NCBI RefSeq assembly: GCF_001648155.1
Contig: NZ_CP015199.1
Coordinates: 3,543,001 to 3,607,000, forward strand
Source: Chryseobacterium glaciei
GTDB lineage: Bacteria > Bacteroidota > Bacteroidia > Flavobacteriales > Weeksellaceae
Reading direction: 5' to 3'
Length of the DNA: 64,000 bases
In this document: piece after piece, positions 42,732 to 48,864 of the stretch
How the letters are laid out: each line of letters begins with the position of its first letter
How positions within the stretch are numbered: the stretch's first letter is position 1
Program-made: the position numbers and the translations under genes
Notes under the pieces: generated by a model
Told to the model about the DNA's origin: nothing
Databases searched by the model: none
What the model saw: the letters and a program-made list of their open reading frames with translations, nothing else

Positions 42732-43352
42732 ATGAATCACATTTTAGATATAAAAACAGCAGGAAAACCTTTAGACCAAGCCGAAAAAGCTTTAATTATG
42801 ATTCATGGCCGAGGTGGAAGTGCGCAGGATGTTTTAAGCTTATCACAACATTTAAATGTTGAAGATTACGCAATACTAGCACCACAGGCAACGAATGGAA
42901 GTTGGTATCCTCTTTCATTTATTGCTCCTGTAGAACAAAACGAACCGTGGTTATCATCAGCCATTGAAACGATTGAGAAGACAGTAAAAAATGCTTTAGA
43001 TTCAGGAATTAAAGTTGAAAATATTTACTTTTTCGGATTTTCTCAAGGTGCTTGTCTTACTTTGGAATTTTTAGCGCGAAATGCCCAGAAATTCGGTGGA
43101 GCAGCAGCAATTATTGGTGGAGTGATTGGTGACAAAATCAATCGTGAAAATTATAAAGGAGATTTTGCCCAGACTCCAATTTTTTTGGGAACGAGCAATC
43201 CGGATTTTCATGTTCCTGTAGAAAGAGTGTATGCTACAGCCAATATTTTAAGAGAAATGAATGCCGATGTTACCGAAAAAATTTACGCTAATTTTGGTCA
43301 TTCTATTAACCAAGAAGAAATGGAATTGGCGAATACATTGATTTTTAAATAG
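42732..43352 (+). CDS. Phospholipase/carboxylesterase-type alpha/beta hydrolase
   Basis: A 206-aa hydrolase of the same small family as Bacillus MhqD/YodD. The opening ALIMIHGRGGSAQDVLSLS contains the oxyanion-hole HGRGG. The nucleophile serine is in FFGFSQGACLTLEFL (GFSQG). The Asp/His partners are likely in TSNPDFHVP and FGHSINQEE. The open frame extends further upstream inside the preceding gene, but ATG 42732 lies just after that gene's stop and gives the family's usual N-terminus. Pairing of this hydrolase with VOC dioxygenases mirrors the mhq genes and supports a quinone/electrophile detoxification role (inferred). Confidence 0.8.
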   Translation: MNHILDIKTAGKPLDQAEKALIMIHGRGGSAQDVLSLSQHLNVEDYAILAPQATNGSWYPLSFIAPVEQNEPWLSSAIETIEKTVKNALDSGIKVENIYFFGFSQGACLTLEFLARNAQKFGGAAAIIGGVIGDKINRENYKGDFAQTPIFLGTSNPDFHVPVERVYATANILREMNADVTEKIYANFGHSINQEEMELANTLIFK

Positions 43353-43410
43353 ATTTATTTAAACACGAATTGACACGAATATTTTTCACAAATAAACACA
43401 ATATTGTAAT

Positions 43411-43480
43411 CAATAGGAACGGGCTTTAGCCCGTTTAATTAAATGTCAAAAATCAATTGGCTTTAGCCAAAACTTAAAAT
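43411..43480 (+). repeat. Dispersed twin-hairpin repeat, family A
   Basis: Starts CAATAGGAACGGGCTTTAGC and contains the second hairpin TTGGCTTTAGCCAA followed by AACTTAAAATAAG. Confidence 0.85.
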
Positions 43481-43495
43481 AAGCTATAACTTAAA

Positions 43496-43757
43496 ACCGA
43501 CATAGGAAGTTGAAGCGTTAAGAAACCTCGAAGAGGTTCGCCGATTCAAATAAAAAAATATAAAATATTGAGGCAAAATAAATTCTGTGAACGTAAAGAA
43601 AATTCTACTGTTTGAAGCGCGAGACAAATTTTGAATCGAATAATCAATAATAAATTCGCGCAAGTTTTGGGGATTTTAGGATTAAGTTTTAATTTTTAGC
43701 ATTCAGATTCCAAGTCTTGAATTTTTGTTTCTTTTGTTTCAAGACAAAAGAAATTTT
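43496..43757 (+). repeat. Dispersed ~250-bp repeat, family B (copy 1)
   Basis: Shares with 46551-46780 the strings GACATAGGA, TTGAAGCGTTAA, AATAAATTCTGTGAAC, AAGAAAATTCTACTGTT, GACAAATTTTGAATCGAA, TTCGCGCAAGTTTT, TTCCAAGTCTTGAATTTTT and CAAGACAAAAGAAATTT, in that order. No open frame is conserved. With the family A copy it fills the 499-bp gap before the antiporter gene. Confidence 0.8.
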
Positions 43758-43851
43758 AATAAAGAATTTAAAGTGAGAAAAAAGAAGAATGTCATTTCAT
43801 ATGTAGATTATAAAAAATGAAATAGACAAAAGAAAATTAAAAAAACTAACT

Positions 43852-45462
43852 ATGCACGAAGATTTACTATTAATACTAGGACTTTTACTACTCGTCATGC
43901 TTCTAGTTATGCTGGCACAACGCATCAAAATTGCCTATCCCATATTTTTAGTATTGGCAGGATTGGGGATCAGTTTAATTCCAGGAGTTCCGATTTTAAA
44001 ATTGGATCCTGAAATTATTTTCCTAATTTTTTTACCACCACTTTTATACGAAGCAGCTTGGTACACGTCTTGGAATGATTTCTGGAAATGGAAAAGAACA
44101 ATTTCACTAATGGCTTTCGGGTTGGTATTTCTGACCTCAATTGTTGTGGCTTTTGCGTCTCAATCTTTAATTCCAGGATTTACTTTGGCATTAGGTTTTT
44201 TGTTGGGAGGAATTGTTTCGCCACCTGATGCAGTTGCTGCAACAACAGTTTTAAAAGGCTTAAAAGTACCAAAAAGAACGCTTGCGATGTTGGAAGGCGA
44301 AAGTTTGATCAACGATGCATCGTCATTAATTGTTTTCCGATTTGCTTTAGTAGCGGTCACCACAGGAGCTTTTTCAATGCAGGAAGCAACTGGACAATTT
44401 TTTCTTGTTGCCGGAATGGGAATTGTGGTAGGAATTGTTGGTGCCCACATTTTCTACGCTATTCATAAATTTTTGCCGACAACTCCGGCGATAGATGCGG
44501 CATTAACGGTGATGACTCCTTATATTTTATTTCTGAGCGCTGAACATTTTCATTTTTCGGGAGTAATGGCGGTCGTAAGTGGTGGATTATTTATGTCTTT
44601 CCGTTCACATGAAATTTTTAAAACAGGGACAACAAGGATCAATATGACAGGCGTTTGGAATACCTTGATATTTGTGATGAACGCTTTAGTTTTTGTATTA
44701 ATCGGGCTTGAACTTCCCGATATCATCAATGGATTGGGTGAAACGTCTTTAATGGAAGGCATTAAATATGGTTTAATTATTAGTTTAATCGTAATTGTTG
44801 TCCGTTTGTTGTGGATTTATCCGGTTGCTCATATTCCAAGATGGTTGAGCAAAAAAGTACGAAGAGATCCAAGTCCGGGATGGAAAAATCCATTAATCAT
44901 CGGTTGGGCAGGAATGCGTGGCGTGGTTTCATTGGCAACGGCTTTGTCAATTCCGGTGATGATGAATGATCAGATTGAATTTCCGATGAGAAATTTAATT
45001 ATCTTCATTACGTTCATTGTAATTTTTGTGACTTTGGTTTTTCAAGGTTTGACGCTTCCTTTGATTATTAAATTAACCAAAATTGGTGAAATTGATGATA
45101 TTTTACCTTCGCATGAGCAACAAGCTGGAATTCAAATAAGATTAGATAGTTTGGCAGTTGATAGATTGAATGAAAAATATGAAAAGAGCTTAACAAGCAA
45201 TAGCTTAGTTGAAAATTTTAAGGACAGTTTACAAAACGATATCAAATTGCAAAAAGGACACCTGAGTTCATTGGAAATGTGTTCTAACAGACAAAATGAT
45301 TTGAAAGAATACCATCAGATTATGCTTGATATTTTTGCAATGCAGAGAAAGGAATTATTTGCTATGAAAAGAGAGAAGTTTTTCAGTGATGACGAGATCA
45401 GAAAAGCAGAATCTCAATTAGATTTAAATGAATTAAAAATCACAGGAACTAAACATTTTTAA
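43852..45462 (+). CDS. CPA1-type Na+/H+ antiporter
   Basis: A 536-aa membrane exchanger that would expel Na+ in return for protons. About a dozen hydrophobic helices span residues 1-415. The transport-site motif is EGESLINDASSLIVF near residue 146, preceded by the PPDAVAATTVLKGL helix and followed by GWAGMRGVVSLATALSIPV near 350, all typical of the NhaP/YjcE branch. A cytoplasmic tail of about 120 residues (EIDDILPSHEQQ onward) is helical and charged and may be regulatory. Two small genes follow closely (17 and 9 bp), forming an operon with a degenerate receiver protein and a Crp-type regulator. Confidence 0.88.
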   Translation: MHEDLLLILGLLLLVMLLVMLAQRIKIAYPIFLVLAGLGISLIPGVPILKLDPEIIFLIFLPPLLYEAAWYTSWNDFWKWKRTISLMAFGLVFLTSIVVAFASQSLIPGFTLALGFLLGGIVSPPDAVAATTVLKGLKVPKRTLAMLEGESLINDASSLIVFRFALVAVTTGAFSMQEATGQFFLVAGMGIVVGIVGAHIFYAIHKFLPTTPAIDAALTVMTPYILFLSAEHFHFSGVMAVVSGGLFMSFRSHEIFKTGTTRINMTGVWNTLIFVMNALVFVLIGLELPDIINGLGETSLMEGIKYGLIISLIVIVVRLLWIYPVAHIPRWLSKKVRRDPSPGWKNPLIIGWAGMRGVVSLATALSIPVMMNDQIEFPMRNLIIFITFIVIFVTLVFQGLTLPLIIKLTKIGEIDDILPSHEQQAGIQIRLDSLAVDRLNEKYEKSLTSNSLVENFKDSLQNDIKLQKGHLSSLEMCSNRQNDLKEYHQIMLDIFAMQRKELFAMKREKFFSDDEIRKAESQLDLNELKITGTKHF

Positions 45463-45479
45463 AAACAACAAAATACATA

Positions 45480-45791
45480 ATGAAAACATTACAATTCCTA
45501 GTTATCGGAAAAAATCAGGAAATATTAGATACTTTAAAAAGAATCATTGAAAATAATGAAGGCTGGAAAGCTGAAATTAAAAGTGAAGAATCACTTTGTT
45601 ATGATTATCTAAAAGAAAATCAGGTAGATATTGTATTATTAAGTTCAGGTTTAGAAGAACAATTTGAAAAAGATATCAAAGTTTTTTGTGAAAATTTGGA
45701 TCAGGAAGTGAAGGTAATCGACCATTATGGCGGAGGAAGTGGACTTTTAAAGAACGAAGTTTACGCACTTTTCCCTAATTTGCAGCCGTAA
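45480..45791 (+). CDS. Small receiver-like (CheY-fold) protein lacking the phospho-acceptor Asp
   Basis: A 103-aa protein with the alternating strand-helix pattern of a response-regulator receiver: strand FLVIGKNQ, helix EILDTLKRIIEN, strand AEIKS, helix, then DIVLLSSGLEEQ. In true receivers that last strand ends in the phosphorylated Asp, and here the position appears to be Ser. The final GGGSGLLKNEVYAL segment resembles the last loop and helix. It has no effector domain. It lies between the antiporter and Crp-type genes and is cotranscribed with them. The fold assignment is by eye and moderate. Confidence 0.5.
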   Translation: MKTLQFLVIGKNQEILDTLKRIIENNEGWKAEIKSEESLCYDYLKENQVDIVLLSSGLEEQFEKDIKVFCENLDQEVKVIDHYGGGSGLLKNEVYALFPNLQP

Positions 45792-45800
45792 ACTTAATTT

Positions 45801-46379
45801 ATGTTCGAAAATATCATCAAAAACGTAACACGATTCATCAATCTTAACCAAGGCGAAGAAAAATTTTTCACAGATCTACTCACTTGCGAGACTTTTCCAA
45901 AGAAAACGGTTCTGTTGAGAGAAGGAGAAGTCTGCCAGTTTGAAGGCTATATTCAAAAAGGTTGTGTCAGAGTATATTACCTTGATGATAACGGTTTCGA
46001 AGTCACGATTTTATTCGCCATTGAAGATTGGTGGACGAGTGATATTGCATCATTTCAGGAACAGAAGCCATCCAAATTATATATCGAAACATTGGAAGAT
46101 TCAGAAATTTATATGCTGACTCCCACTGCAAAAGAGAAATTATTAAAAGAATATCCAAAATTCGAAAGAGTTTTCAGGATGTTGGTACAACGAAATTTAT
46201 CAACCCTTCAAAACCGTTTGGTGAATACTATTTCGAAAAGTGCATCAGACCGATATTTAGAATTTGTAAAAGTATATCCCACAATTCCGCAAAGAGTTCC
46301 GCAGTATTATATTGCCTCTTATCTTGGGGTTTCAAAAGAATTTGTAAGCACAATCCGAAAGAGATTAGCTTCAAAATAG
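45801..46379 (+). CDS. Crp/Fnr-family transcription regulator
   Basis: A 192-aa regulator with a cyclic-nucleotide-binding-type beta-roll (about residues 25-120, including LLREGEVCQFEGYIQKGCVRVYYLDDNG and ATPIEDWW-like SIEDWWTSDIASF segments). A C-terminal helix-turn-helix (PQYYIASYLGVSKEFVSTIRKRL, about 168-190) follows. The residues that bind cAMP in true Crp are not obvious, as is usual for the Bacteroidota members of this family. It is the last gene of the antiporter operon. It could regulate the antiporter or the quinone-stress genes sharing the ATTAAACTAGTTAAAT dyad, but nothing here proves it. Confidence 0.85.
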   Translation: MFENIIKNVTRFINLNQGEEKFFTDLLTCETFPKKTVLLREGEVCQFEGYIQKGCVRVYYLDDNGFEVTILFAIEDWWTSDIASFQEQKPSKLYIETLEDSEIYMLTPTAKEKLLKEYPKFERVFRMLVQRNLSTLQNRLVNTISKSASDRYLEFVKVYPTIPQRVPQYYIASYLGVSKEFVSTIRKRLASK

Positions 46380-46440
46380 AAATATTTCTGTAATAAATTA
46401 AATAATAGAATTCCCTTTATTTAATTAAAAACATACCCAT

Positions 46441-46536
46441 AAAGTTTGTCATCCCAGAAGGATCTAGACGCGAATCTTTTTATATTAATCTTTAAAGATT
46501 CTGTTTATGTTTAGATCCCTCTGGGATGACAAACTT
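46441..46536. repeat. Dispersed hairpin repeat, family E (copy 2)
   Basis: AAAGTTTGTCATCCCAGA at the left is mirrored by TCTGGGATGACAAACTTT at the right, continuing as GGATCTA/TAGATCC. It is a 96-bp palindromic unit in the 696-bp gap before the pirin gene. Confidence 0.75.
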
Positions 46537-46550
46537 TTCGCGTAAATGAA

Positions 46551-46780
46551 ATCGACATAGGAGGCTGAAGCGTTAAAAAAATAAATTCTGTGAACATTAA
46601 GAAAATTCTACTGTTCGAAGCGCTAGACAAATTTTGAATCGAAGAACAAACAGAAAATTCGCGCAAGTTTTAGAATTTTTAGAGAGCAGAATTTATTTTT
46701 AGCGGAAGTTTCCAAGTCTTGAATTTTTCTTTCTTTTGTTTGACTAGGTCGAATCTTCGATTTCAAGACAAAAGAAATTT
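46551..46780 (+). repeat. Dispersed ~230-bp repeat, family B (copy 2)
   Basis: Carries the same ordered strings as the 43496 copy, from CGACATAGGAGGCTGAAGCG to CAAGACAAAAGAAATTT. Near its end a short insert (GACTAGGTCGAATCTTCGAT) separates the arms that are joined in copy 1. Confidence 0.8.
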
Positions 46781-46788
46781 AATCGGTT

Positions 46789-46950
46789 GGAATACGCAAA
46801 GGCGCAAAGTTTTTATAATTAAAAACGTTTTTAAGGCGCAAGAAAATCAGAGATTTTCAACAAATTATCCATAATTAATTTTATCGCAGATAAAATCCTT
46901 GCGTCTTATCTATGCATTATAAATAACACTTTGCGCCTTTGCGTATTCCA
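46789..46950. repeat. Dispersed palindromic repeat, family C (copy 4)
   Basis: GGAATACGCAAAGGCGCAAAG and CTTTGCGCCTTTGCGTATTCC are perfect 21-bp terminal inverted arms. The interior matches the 37996 copy (AAGGCGCAAGAAAATC, GATAAAATCCTTGCG). Confidence 0.85.
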
Positions 46951-46985
46951 ACAAAAATAGAATCAAAAAAATACTTTAAAAAGTA

Positions 46986-47046
46986 ATTTATTAAACTAGT
47001 TAAATGCACAGCATTTTCCCTCTGCCTAAATTTGTCCTATCAAAAT
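46986..47046 (+). promoter_or_regulatory. Shared promoter block, copy 2 (pirin gene)
   Basis: Contains the same dyad ATTAAACTAGTTAAAT and the -7 box TAAATTTG (47027-47034) as the block at 40345. The pirin gene starts 30 bp later. Confidence 0.7.
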
Positions 47047-47075
47047 CAAAATAACTAACTAACTAACTAACAGAT

Positions 47076-47951
47076 ATGGACAGAAAAGATTTTTTAAAGA
47101 AAGGCTTACTGGGAACAGGAATGTTTGTAGCATCTGCATCATTGGGAAACACAATGAAAAATGAGATTGACGAAATCGAGCCATTAGAACCAATCGGATA
47201 CAATCATTTACCTAATCCTGAGTCAAAAATCAAAGATAATTCAGTTATTCATAAAGCAGATTCAAGAGGAAAGGCAGATCATGGATGGTTGGTAAGTAAT
47301 CATACTTTCAGTTTTGCGAATTACCATAATCCGGAAAGAATGCATTTCGGAGTATTGAGAGTTTTTAATGATGATAAAGTGGAAGCCGGAAGAGGTTTCG
47401 GAACGCATCCTCACGATAATATGGAAATCATCAGTATTCCGCTGGAAGGCGATTTGGAGCATAAAGACAGCATGGGAAATTCTGCGATTATCAAAAGTGG
47501 AGATATTCAGGTGATGAGTGCAGGAACGGGAATCATGCACAGCGAATTCAATAAAAATACAGATGCCGAGGTTAAATTTCTTCAAATCTGGGTTTATCCA
47601 AACAAAAGAAATGTAACGCCGAGATATGATCAAATTACATTAGATAAAACAAAAAGCAAAAACAGATTCCAGCAAATATTATCTCCAAATGCTGATGACG
47701 AAGAAGTTTGGATTCATCAGGATGCTTGGTTTCACTTAGGGAATTTTGAAAATACGATCGAAACTAATTATCAAATCAAGAAAAAAGGAAATGGAGTCTA
47801 TGCCTTTATTTTAAAAGGAAGTGCAGAGATCGAAGGTCAGCAATTGGAAACAAGAGACGGTTTCGGAGTTTGGGATATTTCAGATTTGAATATTAAAGCA
47901 ACAGCAGAAAATACAGAAATTCTATTAATGGAAGTTCCAATGACAATGTAA
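47076..47951 (+). CDS. Pirin family protein
   Basis: A 291-aa bicupin. The N-terminal cupin holds the pirin metal ligands: FGTHPHDNMEII near residue 109 (two His) and GTGIMHSEFN near 151 (His and Glu). These match iron-binding pirins, several of which act as quercetin 2,3-dioxygenases. Unusually it has an N-terminal extension of about 55 residues that begins DRKDFLKKGLLGTGMFVASASL, which looks like an export signal of the Tat-like or general type. Most pirins are cytoplasmic. The promoter block is shared with the VOC dioxygenase gene 6.6 kb upstream, suggesting a common redox or quinone stress response. The next gene follows after 25 bp. Confidence 0.85.
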   Translation: MDRKDFLKKGLLGTGMFVASASLGNTMKNEIDEIEPLEPIGYNHLPNPESKIKDNSVIHKADSRGKADHGWLVSNHTFSFANYHNPERMHFGVLRVFNDDKVEAGRGFGTHPHDNMEIISIPLEGDLEHKDSMGNSAIIKSGDIQVMSAGTGIMHSEFNKNTDAEVKFLQIWVYPNKRNVTPRYDQITLDKTKSKNRFQQILSPNADDEEVWIHQDAWFHLGNFENTIETNYQIKKKGNGVYAFILKGSAEIEGQQLETRDGFGVWDISDLNIKATAENTEILLMEVPMTM

Positions 47952-47976
47952 TAATTAATGCTAAAAATTTAAAACC

Positions 47977-48675
47977 ATGAAAAATTTTATCTTATCATTT
48001 GCAGTTGGTTTATTATCATTGACATTAACTGCTCAAAATACAACACCTGTCGGAACATCAAAAAACTGGGGCTCCGTTGACGGAATTTCAATGATTGGAT
48101 TAGTGCAGGGACCATCTTCCGCAGACGCTCAACTACAAGTTGCTTGTGTCTTCGAATATACGGAAAATGATATTCACAGCGCTCAGGCTTTACCCGCAAA
48201 CTTAAATGGATTAGTTCATTTAGATGATGCACTAAAAGGCGAGTTCACCAAAATCAGACAGTCAGGGCAATTTCAGGGACACTCATTGGAAACAATTTTA
48301 ATTACCCCTCCGGCAGGCTCGATGTCAGCAAAAAAACTTCTGTTGATTGGCTTGGGAGACCGTAATAAATTCACTCCTGAACTAATGACTTCCGTAGGAG
48401 AAATGGCTGCTCGTGAAGCAATGAGATTAGGCGTAACCAATTTCGCTTTTGCCAGCGACCTGAAAGATGCCGGGATTGATTCTCCAACCGCTTTGGTAGC
48501 CGGAAATGTAGTGAAAGGTATTGTATTGGCCAGCCGTTCTGAAATCTATTTAAGAGAACACAAATTATCCAATACTAAGAAATTAGAAAAGGTATATCTG
48601 TTGGCAGGTCCGTCTTTCTTTGAAGTTGCAGGCGGCGGAATTAAAGATGCGATTGCAGAAGTGAATAAAAAATAA
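47977..48675 (+). CDS. Exported M17 aminopeptidase N-terminal domain protein, no catalytic domain
   Basis: A 232-aa protein with a signal peptide (residues 1-19, LSLTLTAQ). Its body matches the macro-like N-terminal domain of M17 leucyl aminopeptidases (LPANLNGLVHLDDALKGEFTKIRQ, AKKLLLIGLGDRNKFTPELM, TALVAGNVVKGIVLASR). The C-terminal metallopeptidase domain with its zinc-binding residues is entirely absent, and the frame ends cleanly before a terminator, so this looks like a stand-alone domain rather than a recent truncation. It is cotranscribed with the pirin gene. A peptidase activity is not expected, and a ligand-binding or regulatory role is possible. Confidence 0.75.
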   Translation: MKNFILSFAVGLLSLTLTAQNTTPVGTSKNWGSVDGISMIGLVQGPSSADAQLQVACVFEYTENDIHSAQALPANLNGLVHLDDALKGEFTKIRQSGQFQGHSLETILITPPAGSMSAKKLLLIGLGDRNKFTPELMTSVGEMAAREAMRLGVTNFAFASDLKDAGIDSPTALVAGNVVKGIVLASRSEIYLREHKLSNTKKLEKVYLLAGPSFFEVAGGGIKDAIAEVNKK

Positions 48676-48703
48676 TGAGGTTAGATTCATTAATATTGTT
48701 GTG

Positions 48704-48730
48704 AGCTCTCTTTTTTAAGAGAGCTTTTTT
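48704..48730 (+). terminator. Intrinsic terminator after the pirin operon
   Basis: AGCTCTCTT pairs perfectly with AAGAGAGCT around TTTT, followed by TTTTT. Confidence 0.88.
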
Positions 48731-48864
48731 GATTTAAAACGGATGAATATTTTAATAGTTTAAAACATTATTTTCATAACACTCAATTTATCAACCCTCA
48801 ACTAAATTAGCGAAAGTCAAAAAAAATCCCGATTTTTGCAACCCTTTCAATAATCCCGAAATTC

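Noticed and set aside
43496-43757. tRNA or other known RNA gene in the repeat-rich gaps
   Set aside because: No cloverleaf or TTCGAATC-type T-loop with a matching acceptor stem could be assembled. The sequence instead matches the dispersed repeat at 46551.
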